Of a DNA stretch of 37,647 nt, positions 1 through 9,002 are shown one piece after another; the first letter of the stretch is position 1, and every line of letters starts with the position of its first letter. The DNA is from an uncultured Clostridia bacterium (GTDB lineage: Bacteria; Bacillota; Clostridia; Oscillospirales; Ruminococcaceae): NCBI GenBank assembly GCA_947177735.1, contig CAMWVP010000013.1:1-37647 (forward strand), given 5' to 3'. The notes below the pieces were generated by a model that was not told the origin of the DNA, made no database searches, and saw nothing but the letters and a program-made list of their open reading frames with translations. Both the position numbers and the translations under genes were made by a program.

Positions 1-57
1 TCAATAGTATGACCTGTTGTTAAAACGGATATACTTTTGTTTAAAAACGGTAAATAA

Positions 58-82
58 AAGGCTGCGCATTTGGCGCAGCCTT
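58..82 (-). terminator. Intrinsic terminator of the lipoprotein operon
   Basis: A 10-bp perfect inverted repeat (AAGGCTGCGC and its complement) encloses a 5-nt loop. Read on the minus strand it is followed by a T-rich run (TTTATTTACC). It lies about 30 nt after the stop codon of the minus-strand gene ending at 115. Nothing else is visible in positions 1-114. Confidence 0.8.
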
Positions 83-114
83 AGCATGTGCAGACCGTTT
101 ACTCGGCGTGAACC

Positions 115-2664
115 TCAGGTCTCATTGTAGTATACGTATTCCGTGCCGAAGCTCCCCGTCAGCACGACGCGGCAGCGGTCACCCGGCATGGTGACGGTGT
201 TCAGGGGATAGCTGCGCAGGAACTCGTCATAGCTCATCTCCTTGAACCGCACATAATCGGCTTTGGATATCGAGCCGTCGCTCAGCAGCTTGTCGAGCGA
301 GCGAATCACCTTGTTGTAAGCTATGCGGAACTCGGTGTTGCCGGGCTTGCCCCAGAAACGATCGTAGTGCAAGTCCTCGAAATCCAGCTCCAGCTGCTCT
401 CCGAACTTGACGGTCAAAGGCTGTCGCGGGTCGTTGATGTCTCCGTTGTATACGTAGCTTGTTCTCACCCAGACGCCGTTTCTTTCGACTTCGACGTACA
501 AGTAGGTTATCTTAGCGTCCTCGCACGTCGGGCTGTTATTTGTTACCGTGACCGAGAGGTTTTGCTGCCGCGTCTGTGCGCTGCCGCTGAAAAAGAACCT
601 CCGATCGTTCGGCATATCAACAAGCTTGATTTCGCTGCTCGTGAACTCATACGCGCCGCAGGAAATCTTCAGCGTGTACGTGCCTTCGCCGAACGTGTCT
701 CCGTCGATAGCGGCGGTCAGCGGTACCGTGCCGTGCGGGTCGATTGAGCCGAGCTCCGAAACGTCGACCTCCATAAGCTCCGTGCCGTCCTTGAACAGCC
801 GCGCCGAGGTCGGACGAACGGAGCTCGTGCCTTTGACAGTGAGGTCGAATGTGAGCTCTTTCCTGCCGGACGGGAGCGTGTCGTACTCGGGCGTTACCGT
901 GCAATCTGCCGGCGCGCTGTCGTCGATATAAAACCCGCCGCTCACCTTGTTGCGCTCAAGGACGATCCTGTACTCGCCCGATGAGTTACCCGAAAGCTGC
1001 GAGATGTCGAACTCGATATCCACATAGTAGTATGGTTCGACAGTTTGTTCGGGAACGCTGCCCGAAACGCCCGTATTCGTCCACTTATCGCCGTCAAGCC
1101 GCTCGACGCGGTAGCTTCCTCCCGCCGTGACAGGCTGCTCGGTGTTGTTCCAGAAGCTGCATATCACGCTTTTGTCGCCGAACTTGTAGCCCCTGAGCTG
1201 CGGCGGCAGGTAGTACCGCTGCGAGTACATACGAAAACTGTCAAGCTCGTGCGCGTCATCTCTGTCACGGTTTACAACGCCGTTTTCGGTCATTTGCAGC
1301 CGCACGCTCTCCTCAAACCGCCCCGGCATATAGACGATCTCGCCGTTCGAGCTGGGCTTGCCGTTGTTGTCGATGCAGACCTTTTCATAGTACGATCCGT
1401 CATCGCCGATATCAAGTCTTATCGTATAATCGGGGCTGCCGTCGCGGTTGTAATCGTCGAACACCAGATCAAAGCCGCGCGAGTAGGAGAACGTGACCGC
1501 GCTCCGTGTCGCGTCGTCATAGTCGACGGGTGAGGAATAGCCTCTCACCCCGTTAACGTCATAAAACGCTCTGCGGAATTTCGCCGTTATGAGCCCGTCC
1601 CCGGAGGATGTGCCGTAGGGTTCGCGGGGGTCTTTGCTGATATCGGCATAGAAGATGTTTCCGTCCGACAGCATAAACGGATTATGCGAGACAACCAAAA
1701 ACTCGGTGTTCTCGCTATTAGGATAGCTCGCCTTGTATTCAGAGTATTTTTCGGTATCGTTGAAGAAATCGAAAAAAGTCTTATATCCGCTCTCGGACTT
1801 GTTTATACCGTTCAGTCCGCTTTTCAGCTCTTCGGCGGATGTGAAAGCGTCGTCATATTCTACGATCCTGCACACGCCGTTTTCCCAGCGGCAGCGCACG
1901 AACACGCACGCCCCGTCATAGTAATGGTAGAACTTGCTGTAGCTGTCGGATTTGAACACGCTGCCACGTTCTATGCCTTTGACGTCGAAGATCACCTCAA
2001 CGGCGAACTCGGTCGCGCCGCCGACAGTTCCTGCGGCAATAAACTTCCCGTCGGTATACTTGTCGGGAGAATAGCCGGTTATCTTATATGCGCCGCTCTC
2101 GCTCTTCAACGTATCAAGCCACATAAACACACAGCCCTGCGCCGCCTTTATGAATTCCTCTTTGGTGACGGGCTCGTCACACTCGTACAGGCAGTTGAAC
2201 ATACGCTTAGGGATCCGCTCGGGGTCGCCGTTTGCGACTATCTCACGTGCGAGCTTGCTCATCTCGGCGTTTTCGGGATAGTTCCGCCCGTCGATCGTCA
2301 GATACGTCTCGTAGGCGTTCCTCATCAGCGTGACCTCATGCTGCACCCCGTCTCTGTCGGCGGCGATGAAGCTGCACACCTTGCTGCCATCGGCGGAGGG
2401 CTCGAAAAACTCTCCCGAAACTATCTCGTTGTAAAGCGGTATAAACCTTTTTTGCAGCTCATCGTTACCGAATTCGTTATAGTGGTCGTCAGCGTCTATA
2501 AAGACGATCTCCGAGCCTGGGTCGAACGGTATCGCTGCGGTGTCCGTGACGATATCCTCGTACTTTTGATGCTTGACGCTGCCGCTGTTGTAGGGGATCA
2601 CACAGCCCGACATTGATAGCGTTACCGCCGCTGAGACCGCGCAGAGAATAAAACGTTTTTTCAT
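115..2664 (-). CDS. Large lipoprotein with Ig-like region, function unknown
   Basis: Predicted 849-residue surface lipoprotein. I place the start at ATG 2664 because GAAAGGA precedes it at normal distance and the protein then begins with a lipoprotein signal peptide (MKKRF, hydrophobic core, lipobox LSMSGC). An upstream in-frame ATG at 2754 would put 30 non-signal residues in front. Around the middle there is a short Asp-rich stretch (DDYNRDGSPDY) resembling FG-GAP or EF-hand-like calcium sites. Further on, sequence such as YRVERLDGDKWTNTG resembles a bacterial Ig-like fold. No catalytic motif is recognised. The gene follows the LRR lipoprotein after 26 nt and is probably cotranscribed with it, ending at the hairpin at 58-82. 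Surface binding or sensing is possible but unproven. Confidence 0.8.
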   Translation of the reverse strand: MKKRFILCAVSAAVTLSMSGCVIPYNSGSVKHQKYEDIVTDTAAIPFDPGSEIVFIDADDHYNEFGNDELQKRFIPLYNEIVSGEFFEPSADGSKVCSFIAADRDGVQHEVTLMRNAYETYLTIDGRNYPENAEMSKLAREIVANGDPERIPKRMFNCLYECDEPVTKEEFIKAAQGCVFMWLDTLKSESGAYKITGYSPDKYTDGKFIAAGTVGGATEFAVEVIFDVKGIERGSVFKSDSYSKFYHYYDGACVFVRCRWENGVCRIVEYDDAFTSAEELKSGLNGINKSESGYKTFFDFFNDTEKYSEYKASYPNSENTEFLVVSHNPFMLSDGNIFYADISKDPREPYGTSSGDGLITAKFRRAFYDVNGVRGYSSPVDYDDATRSAVTFSYSRGFDLVFDDYNRDGSPDYTIRLDIGDDGSYYEKVCIDNNGKPSSNGEIVYMPGRFEESVRLQMTENGVVNRDRDDAHELDSFRMYSQRYYLPPQLRGYKFGDKSVICSFWNNTEQPVTAGGSYRVERLDGDKWTNTGVSGSVPEQTVEPYYYVDIEFDISQLSGNSSGEYRIVLERNKVSGGFYIDDSAPADCTVTPEYDTLPSGRKELTFDLTVKGTSSVRPTSARLFKDGTELMEVDVSELGSIDPHGTVPLTAAIDGDTFGEGTYTLKISCGAYEFTSSEIKLVDMPNDRRFFFSGSAQTRQQNLSVTVTNNSPTCEDAKITYLYVEVERNGVWVRTSYVYNGDINDPRQPLTVKFGEQLELDFEDLHYDRFWGKPGNTEFRIAYNKVIRSLDKLLSDGSISKADYVRFKEMSYDEFLRSYPLNTVTMPGDRCRVVLTGSFGTEYVYYNET

Positions 2665-2690
2665 GTTATGTCCTTTCGTCGAGTTGTCTG

Positions 2691-4526
2691 TTACCACGCG
2701 TGGAAGAACGGCGCGTCGCTGAGGTTTATCTCGCAGTCGGGCAGCGCCGCGCAAAGCTCGTCCTCATATTCGAACGTTTCGCCTTCAATGGCTATGCTCA
2801 GATATTTAAGCGTCGGTATTCCGCATAGCAGCAGGGGATTGTCAACGTTAGTGCCGTTGCAGTCAAGCGATTCGAGCGGCAGGTCTTGTACGTAGGCGCA
2901 GTCGAATTTACCCGAACAGCCCAACAGCTCGAGCGATTTGAGATTGCGGCAGCGCGACAAAGACGAATAATCGCCGCTCCTGCCCATGATCTCGGAGTAT
3001 TTTTCGAGCGCCGTCATTTCTCCGAGGAACTCATAATCGGAAAACGTCTCGTTGACGGAGAGCGACTTGAGTTTTTTCAGCGCCGCCATATCGCTGCCGT
3101 CTATGCCTTTTAAGTAGTTGACTGAGAGGTCGGACAGCCCGCTCATCTCGCGCAGAAACGACCAGTCGCGGTGATCCTTGATATCGCTGAGCAGCAACGT
3201 CTTTATACTGTCCGCCTTGCCGAGCTCGGTGAGGTTCAGCGCGTGATCCCAACACCACACATAGAGCTTTTCCAGCTTTTTAAGTCTGCTTATCGGCGCG
3301 AAGTCAATGCTGCCCGAGCTGATCTCCAGCTCCCTTAGATTTTGCAGTCTGTCGATATTACCGAGGATATTTGTGTTTTTCGAGATTTTGAGCGATGTTA
3401 CCGCGGGGCAGTCGAACAGGCTCTCGGGAACGTCGCCGTCAATGCTGACATAAAGCTCCTCCAACCCCGTCATATCGTTTAAGAACGAGTAGTCGTCATA
3501 ATTGCCGTATATCCACAGGGAGCGCAGGTTCGGCAGATCCTTGAAAGGGAAATCCGCGGCGGCGGTCACCGAGGAATACGGGTCGACCGTCACATAATAG
3601 GACAGCGCCTCGAGGTGCTTCAGCTCCGAGACCGCGTCGGCGTTCTCCAGCTGCGCCTGATACATATACAGCTCTTTCAGCTTGGGGAGCTTTTTGGCGA
3701 TCTCCGCAAAATCGTAAACAATGTCCGAGAAATTGCTGTCGCTGCCGCAGATATATTCGCAGTCCTCCGGTATAAAGTTCCTGCCGAGAAGATCGACCAT
3801 ATCCCTGTCGCGGCTAGAGAGCACCAGCTTTTCGGTATCGGACGGCAGCTTCACGCCGCACACCATCACCCCGCTGCCGTCGGGTACTATCTCGCTGCTC
3901 AGCGGCGGCAGCATGCTGTCATTCCCCGCGAACTTCACCGATATCGTGACAAGCCCGTCTCTGTTCAACGAATACTCGGCGTTGGCAAAGTGCGGTTTCC
4001 CGTCCTCGGGCAGCCCGGCGTTTTGGACGAGCGCCGTTATCTCTTCGGCAGCGCGGAGGAACATTTCCTTGGAGCGTTCGCTCTTCGGGAGCTTTATGCA
4101 GATGTGGATAAGCGCCTCCTGCGGTTTGCGCAGATCGCCGTTTGTATCGAAACGCGACGCTTGCTCAAAGCCTTTCAGCATTGACGAGGCAAACTCCTCG
4201 CGTGATGAATAGCTCTGTCCGTAAGCGGAATAGCCCTCCTCCGACAGCATATCCGCCATTACCGAGACGGCAAGCTCCGCCGAAAAATCATCGGCGCTCT
4301 CTACGGACATTTCTTCGCCGTCAAGCACCAGCGCGACAGCGTTCCCGCGTGCGCTTTCAAAAGCACTGCCGAGCAGCTCGGAGCCTCTGCCCGAGAACGC
4401 CGACGGCTCGAAGGTATCCGTATCATCGGTGCGTGAAAAGCTGTCGTAAGGCTTAAATAGCCGCGCGCATCCGCTGAGGAGCAGTGACGAAATAAGTATC
4501 GAGACAATACGTAAAAGTTTTTTCAT
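2691..4526 (-). CDS. Leucine-rich-repeat lipoprotein
   Basis: Predicted 611-residue lipoprotein: MKKLL followed by a hydrophobic stretch and lipobox LLLSGC. GGAGG lies directly against an ATG at 4532 but 6 nt from the ATG at 4526, so I prefer 4526. From roughly residue 270 on there are irregular repeats with the LRR spacing (LKELYMYQAQLENADAVSEL, LEALSYYVTV, LRSLWIYG, LEELYVSIDG, LRELEISSG, LEKLYVWCW). These suggest a curved solenoid displayed on the cell surface, presumably for binding. The preceding 250 residues are unassigned. It is the first gene of a two-gene operon with the 849-residue lipoprotein. A TATAAT at 4573-4578 on the minus strand could be its -10, but no good -35 is seen. Confidence 0.85.
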   Translation of the reverse strand: MKKLLRIVSILISSLLLSGCARLFKPYDSFSRTDDTDTFEPSAFSGRGSELLGSAFESARGNAVALVLDGEEMSVESADDFSAELAVSVMADMLSEEGYSAYGQSYSSREEFASSMLKGFEQASRFDTNGDLRKPQEALIHICIKLPKSERSKEMFLRAAEEITALVQNAGLPEDGKPHFANAEYSLNRDGLVTISVKFAGNDSMLPPLSSEIVPDGSGVMVCGVKLPSDTEKLVLSSRDRDMVDLLGRNFIPEDCEYICGSDSNFSDIVYDFAEIAKKLPKLKELYMYQAQLENADAVSELKHLEALSYYVTVDPYSSVTAAADFPFKDLPNLRSLWIYGNYDDYSFLNDMTGLEELYVSIDGDVPESLFDCPAVTSLKISKNTNILGNIDRLQNLRELEISSGSIDFAPISRLKKLEKLYVWCWDHALNLTELGKADSIKTLLLSDIKDHRDWSFLREMSGLSDLSVNYLKGIDGSDMAALKKLKSLSVNETFSDYEFLGEMTALEKYSEIMGRSGDYSSLSRCRNLKSLELLGCSGKFDCAYVQDLPLESLDCNGTNVDNPLLLCGIPTLKYLSIAIEGETFEYEDELCAALPDCEINLSDAPFFHAW

Positions 4527-4532
4527 ATTCAT

Positions 4533-4756
4533 CCTCCAATGTCAACGTTTATCGTAAAAGAGAACATTTTGTATTATAGAAGCCGCTTATTAAACTTTTT
4601 CCCGCCGGAGGCGGGAAAAAGCCGATAAAACCGTGCCTTGCAAAATGAACGGCACACCGGTAAGCCGCGCCGGGAACACCGAAATATAACAGATCATCTG
4701 CCGTTATCCGAAGCGAGTGGGTTTGGACAACGGCAGGTGATTCACATTTTTTCGGC
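4533..4756. other. Intergenic region with inverted repeats
   Basis: This gap between the sensor kinase and the LRR gene holds an 11-bp inverted repeat with 3-nt loop at 4596-4620 (TTTTTCCCGCC and complement). It also holds a second imperfect palindrome near 4707-4740 (CTGCCGTT...AACGGCAG). The first has T on its 5' side and A on its 3' side, so it is not a canonical terminator on either strand. No convincing gene is present. It could be a repetitive intergenic element or a structured leader for the LRR gene. Confidence 0.4.
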
Positions 4757-7468
4757 TTAGCTGCCCGTAACGGTAAGCGCCTTGCTCCACTGCTCAACTA
4801 TGCTGAGACATTCGTCGATATCGCTGTCCGCCGCAGCCGCATTCAGACGCTCAAAGTATTCGGCGTTCTTATCAAAGTATTGGAATTTTGACATTTTGTC
4901 TGTTACCTCGTCGATTTGCAGAGTATCGAAATTGTCGAGCGCCTCTTGCATCTGCTCAAGCATATCTTTGATGTCATCCGTTTCGGCGGTACGTTTCTCG
5001 TCGTCGGACGCGTCGTCGAAGTATTTCTTTAACGCCTCGTGAAGCTGTAAATATTCCTCGATCATGCCGTCGGTTTTTTCGTTTATAAGCGCAATGTTTC
5101 CGTCGTTGCCCGCTTTTTCCAATTCCGCGGCTACCTCGGAAATGTGATCGGCTCCTATCTGCCGCGAGGTGTTCTTCAGCGAATGAACCTCGATCGTGTA
5201 ATTGCGCCAACGTGCCGACGCCTTATAATCGAGAATTATCTTAGCCTTTTTTTCGATAGCGTTGAAGTACTCCCTGAGCACCGTCCAGAAAAGCTTTTCG
5301 TTGCCGAGCAGGATAAGCGCGTTTTTGACGTTGAGCTCCTTGATATCCAACGCGCTGTAAGAGTTCTGAGACTTGTCCTCGGTCGAGGTCGGAGCTTCTA
5401 CGATAATATTGTCGTCCTTGCCGATCGGAATGATCTTTTCCGGCGGCAGCCACTTTCTGAGCTTTGAGAGCGCGTCCTTTATATCGATTGGCTTTGCAAT
5501 AAAGTCGTTCATGCCCTCGCGGATAAACATTTCCCGCGCGCCGCCGACGGCGTTTGCGGTAAGCGCTATGATCGGCACTTCCTTGTAGCCCGGGACAAGC
5601 CGTCTGATCACATGCATAGTCTCCACACCGTCCGCCTCGGGCATCATATGATCCATAAATATAAGATCGTACTTGGTGTTGCGGGTCATACCTATTGCCT
5701 CCGCCGCGCTTTGAGTCATATCGATCTTCATCTTCAGCGGTTCGAGAAGTCCCGACGCGACAATAAGATTGACGGAGTTATCGTCCACAATGAGAATATG
5801 CGCTTGGGGAGCTATAAACGAGAAGCAGTCGCTCTCGGACGAGCCGGTTTCAAAATCGATCTTGTGCAATCCCATCGCGTTGTACAGGCTGAGCGAATAC
5901 GCGGGCTTGCTTATCAGGCGGACGTTCGGGATATCTATCACGTCGAGGCTGTCGTATGATACAAGCACCAGGCACTGTATATCCGGATGGGCGACGATAA
6001 AATCCTGTATCTCTTGAGTAAAGAACCTCTTTCCGACAATGAAGTAATCTACATCCAGATTGTTGTACAACAAATTTCCGGCAAGGTCTACGTACTCCGC
6101 GCCGATACGATTCAGGTCGCGGATAAGCTGAGCCTTAACGTACCGGTTTTCCAAAAGCACCGCCGTTTTCAAGGGAGTTTCAAGCTGCGGCACCATGGGC
6201 GTAGAGTCAACGATCTTTTGCGGCACCTCGAAATAAAAGGCAGTACCCTTGTTGTATTCGCTCTTGACTGAGATCTCTCCGCCCATAAGCTGAAGCAGTT
6301 GCTGCGAGATCGCAAGTCCGAGACCCGTGCCTTCGATATTGCGGTTGCGCTTGCTGTCAACCTGCTGGAACGAGTTGAAGAGCTTGTGCATATCCTCTTT
6401 TTTAATGCCGATACCGGTGTCGCTGATCTCAGCTTTCATGATAACGGTATCCTCGTTCTGCGCCTCAAACCACAGTTTAAAATGAACCTCGCCCGCCTGG
6501 GTGAACTTGACCGCGTTTGTGAGCAGATTCAGAATTATCTGGTGGATCCTCACATTATCGCCGTAAAGCTTTTTCGGCATATCGGGTAAGATATCCATTG
6601 TAAACTCAATATCCTTTTCGCCGATACGACTGTTTATTATACTCGTCAGGTCCTGAACGACCGACAGCGGTTCATACTCGACCTCCACGATATCCATCTT
6701 TCCGGATTCGATCTTCGAGAAGTCCAAAATATCGTTGAGGATAACGAGCAGATTTTTGCTCGATGCTTTTATCTGATGTATGTATCCTCTTGCCGCGCGG
6801 GGCATATCCTCGCGCAGAGCAAGATCGGCGAGACCCATGACCGCGTTCATCGGCGTGCGTATCTCGTGGCTCATATTGGCAAGGAAATCGGACTTCAAAT
6901 GGGAAGCTTTTTCGATCTCAAGATTGATCTTGTGAAGCTCGTAGCTCTTATACGCGATACTCGAGAGCGTTGAAGCGATGACATACAGAAAATGCGCCGC
7001 CTTTTCGACCTGCGCCTTGCTCACCACGGGAACCCTTTTTACGGCTTCCTCGTATTCATCGGGGTCGATACCAAGCTTTGCGGCGGTTTTGCGGATACTC
7101 GGGATATCGGGCGGCTCGATGAGAACCTGTCCGCCGATAAAGCTTCCCACGATCTCGCCGTTCGCCATGATAGGCGCGGCAAAATCGACAAGCCCCGCGT
7201 GGCAGCGATAGGAGATCGAGCTTCCGTATCTTCGTGAGATCTCCGCGCCGTTTATATCGCAGCTCTCACACCGTTTACGTCCTATCTCGGTTGCGCGTGT
7301 GTGTTTCATACAGAAATCCGTAAAGCAGGAGCCGTTTGTTATCGCAATACCGTTGCTGTCCGTAGTAAGGCTTGCCATTCCCGTCATATCGGAAAACGCC
7401 TCCTGGATTTGTTGGAGGACTTTGGCGTCGATCAAATCGGTAAGATACAGTTTATTTTCGTTTTCCAT
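4757..7468 (-). CDS. Hybrid sensor histidine kinase with PocR domain
   Basis: A 903-residue cytoplasmic hybrid kinase with no membrane helix. Domains in order: PocR sensory domain (about 1-170, with Cys-rich CMKHT...RKRCESCD), a short coiled linker, HisKA with phospho-acceptor in SHEIRTPMN (His near residue 201), HATPase_c (N box, GIGIKKEDMHKLF, GTGLGLAI, about 300-420), a degenerate receiver-like segment, a true receiver (ILIVDDN, acceptor Asp near 605 in FMDHMMPE, KP pair) and a C-terminal HPt domain (His near 761 in VHSLKN). PocR domains are known to bind small ligands, often short hydrocarbons or sugar-like compounds; the ligand here is unknown. It is downstream of a stand-alone response regulator, the likely phosphorelay partner. 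Start 7468 is preceded by an in-frame TGA two codons upstream; its ribosome site (GAGGG, 12 nt away) is weak. Confidence 0.92.
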   Translation of the reverse strand: MENENKLYLTDLIDAKVLQQIQEAFSDMTGMASLTTDSNGIAITNGSCFTDFCMKHTRATEIGRKRCESCDINGAEISRRYGSSISYRCHAGLVDFAAPIMANGEIVGSFIGGQVLIEPPDIPSIRKTAAKLGIDPDEYEEAVKRVPVVSKAQVEKAAHFLYVIASTLSSIAYKSYELHKINLEIEKASHLKSDFLANMSHEIRTPMNAVMGLADLALREDMPRAARGYIHQIKASSKNLLVILNDILDFSKIESGKMDIVEVEYEPLSVVQDLTSIINSRIGEKDIEFTMDILPDMPKKLYGDNVRIHQIILNLLTNAVKFTQAGEVHFKLWFEAQNEDTVIMKAEISDTGIGIKKEDMHKLFNSFQQVDSKRNRNIEGTGLGLAISQQLLQLMGGEISVKSEYNKGTAFYFEVPQKIVDSTPMVPQLETPLKTAVLLENRYVKAQLIRDLNRIGAEYVDLAGNLLYNNLDVDYFIVGKRFFTQEIQDFIVAHPDIQCLVLVSYDSLDVIDIPNVRLISKPAYSLSLYNAMGLHKIDFETGSSESDCFSFIAPQAHILIVDDNSVNLIVASGLLEPLKMKIDMTQSAAEAIGMTRNTKYDLIFMDHMMPEADGVETMHVIRRLVPGYKEVPIIALTANAVGGAREMFIREGMNDFIAKPIDIKDALSKLRKWLPPEKIIPIGKDDNIIVEAPTSTEDKSQNSYSALDIKELNVKNALILLGNEKLFWTVLREYFNAIEKKAKIILDYKASARWRNYTIEVHSLKNTSRQIGADHISEVAAELEKAGNDGNIALINEKTDGMIEEYLQLHEALKKYFDDASDDEKRTAETDDIKDMLEQMQEALDNFDTLQIDEVTDKMSKFQYFDKNAEYFERLNAAAADSDIDECLSIVEQWSKALTVTGS

Positions 7469-7520
7469 AAATCACATACGCCCTCATGCTATATAAATAG
7501 CAAAATGAGGAACTCCTTTC

Positions 7521-7565
7521 AAAAAATCAGCCGCCTGTTTTGCATTATGCTGAACGGGTCGGCTG
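7521..7565 (-). terminator. Hairpin and T-run between response regulator and kinase
   Basis: On the minus strand CAGCCGACC pairs with GGCGGCTG and is followed by ATTTTTT. It lies in the 162-nt gap between the regulator and the kinase, so it could attenuate transcription and give more regulator than kinase. The stem has an internal mismatch and a long loop. Confidence 0.4.
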
Positions 7566-7630
7566 TATACACAAATATTTCGCGAACCGAAGTTCGTGCA
7601 GTCAAAAACAGCGCCTTTGCGTATTGCCGT

Positions 7631-8494
7631 TTAATCCGTAAGGGTTCTTATGGTCGCGGAAAGCATATCCATATCGATTGGCTTGAGCAAATAGCCGTGA
7701 GGCTTGAGCGACATAACCTCCATTATCTTTTTACGATCGGAAACGCCCGTTAAAAAGCATACCGGAATATGCGACGCTTTGGGATTATTCTTGATGCGTC
7801 TGAATATATCGGCGCCCGTTTCAATGGGCATTTCGTAATCGAGGATGATGAGATCGACTTTTTTCGTTTCGAGCAATTTATCCACCATTACGCCGTTTAT
7901 CATTGTGGTGATCTCGTATCTGTCACTGAGCGCGGATTTCAGCATCTTAAGAACGGTGCGGTCATCGTCCACGATGAGAATATGCTTTTTCTCGGCGTCG
8001 CCTGCAGCGGCTTTCGCTTCTTTCGCAGCGATCTCCGCCGCTTTCGCTTCGATAGCCGCCTGCTGCGCCTCCGCTTCGGTTTGCCGAACGAGCTCCTTTG
8101 CCTTGAGTTTTTCCTTTGCCTCTTCAACGTCGTCAAAATAGCGCGTTATTCTTAATGTAAGATTATCCGGAGAGACGGGGCGGCAGATAAGTACGTCTGC
8201 CGTGTATTTGGCGTTTTCCTCAATAAGGCTGCATGTTTCGGCGTCGCCGATAAGTACGATCGCAGCGCCGTTATAGCAGCTGTCCGTTTTCAGACTGCGT
8301 ATCTGATTGACCGTTTTTTCATAATCGCGATCCACAAAGCAAACGTATGCATCGGGAGCGAAAAGTTTAAAATGACCTAAAATGTCCTGTCGGCACTCCG
8401 ATGTGCTCAGCGTATGGAAAAACTCTTCGGTATACTGAATAAAGTCCATTAACAACGCATTGTTTCTGCCGCTTATCAAAACTTTGTATTTCAT
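7631..8494 (-). CDS. Response regulator with N-terminal receiver-like domain
   Basis: A 287-residue protein starting at ATG 8494, chosen because GAGGAG lies 5 nt upstream. Residues 1-120 (MKYKVLISGRNNALLMDF...) have a receiver-like pattern without the acidic pocket. Residues about 120-165 form an Ala/Glu/Lys-rich coiled coil. The C-terminal receiver (about 168-287) is complete: HILIVDDD, acceptor Asp near 218 in LIILDYEMP, FLTG and YLLKP. There is no DNA-binding or enzymatic output domain, so it probably passes phosphate on or acts by protein contact, perhaps with the HPt domain of the neighbouring kinase. It is the first gene of the two-component operon and has a consensus promoter at 8694-8722. 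Confidence 0.88.
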   Translation of the reverse strand: MKYKVLISGRNNALLMDFIQYTEEFFHTLSTSECRQDILGHFKLFAPDAYVCFVDRDYEKTVNQIRSLKTDSCYNGAAIVLIGDAETCSLIEENAKYTADVLICRPVSPDNLTLRITRYFDDVEEAKEKLKAKELVRQTEAEAQQAAIEAKAAEIAAKEAKAAAGDAEKKHILIVDDDRTVLKMLKSALSDRYEITTMINGVMVDKLLETKKVDLIILDYEMPIETGADIFRRIKNNPKASHIPVCFLTGVSDRKKIMEVMSLKPHGYLLKPIDMDMLSATIRTLTD

Positions 8495-8690
8495 AAAATC
8501 TCCTCTTAGTGAATGCTCTCGGCTTCGCAAGCAAAGTCCGTCTGCACAGAACTATACTTACCGGTATCATCAATCGTGTACCCACAGCGCGAAGCAAAAA
8601 TGTCCGATTATCGGATAAAGTTATCGGTCAACGACAGCCTCCGCAGGCGGTCTGCGCCGCTTAAATCCGTGTCAGCGAATCGCCGATAAC
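8495..8690 (-). other. About 190-nt untranslated leader of the two-component operon
   Basis: The mapped-looking promoter at 8694-8722 implies transcription start near 8686-8688 and a leader of about 190 nt. The leader is GC-rich, with several short complementary segments (GCGGCGCAGACCGCC, CCGATAACTTTATC, CCGATAATCGG). I cannot assign it to a known riboswitch class. Confidence 0.4.
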
Positions 8691-8693
8691 TAT

Positions 8694-8722
8694 ATTATAT
8701 CACATAAAATGTCGTTTGTCAA
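8694..8722 (-). promoter_or_regulatory. Sigma-A promoter of the two-component operon
   Basis: On the minus strand TTGACA (8717-8722) is followed by a 17-bp spacer and TATAAT (8694-8699), a perfect consensus preceded by TGTGA at the -10. Confidence 0.85.
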
Positions 8723-8849
8723 TCGTATTTGCTCAACAAGTTGCGGGGTATCAATTTCATTGGCAAACTTACAACCGGAAAAAAATACAATCTAATCTGC
8801 GAATATGCGGACAGTTGACTTTTTCCAGTAGAGCATTTATCCGCCGCAT

Positions 8850-8912
8850 ATCAATATAGAACAAAAACATATCAACCTAAAAGAGGAAATCGCGTTCAGA
8901 ATGTGATATAAT
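8850..8912 (+). promoter_or_regulatory. AraC-type direct-repeat operator and -10 of the fusion gene
   Basis: Two direct half-sites ATCAAtaTAgAAcA (8850) and ATCAAccTAaAAgA (8871) are 21 bp apart, two helical turns. The second ATCAA ends 31 nt before TATAAT at 8907-8912, with TGTGA just upstream. There is no good -35, as expected for an activator-dependent promoter. The same arrangement occurs at 17424-17486 and 17542-17602. Confidence 0.75.
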
Positions 8913-9002
8913 AACACTATACAGCAAATCCATAACACTTTGTGGATCATAGCAATGAAGCGGAATTTATTTGTTCCACGTAATAACAATGGAGGTATAC
9001 TA

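Noticed and set aside
4596-4620. Hairpin as a terminator of the kinase operon
   Set aside because: The T-run lies before the stem and the A-run after it on both strands, so the U-tract needed for termination is missing.
4549-4797. 82-codon minus-strand frame overlapping the kinase end and the intergenic palindromes
   Set aside because: No ribosome site, it crosses the inverted repeats and overlaps the end of the kinase gene; most likely chance.
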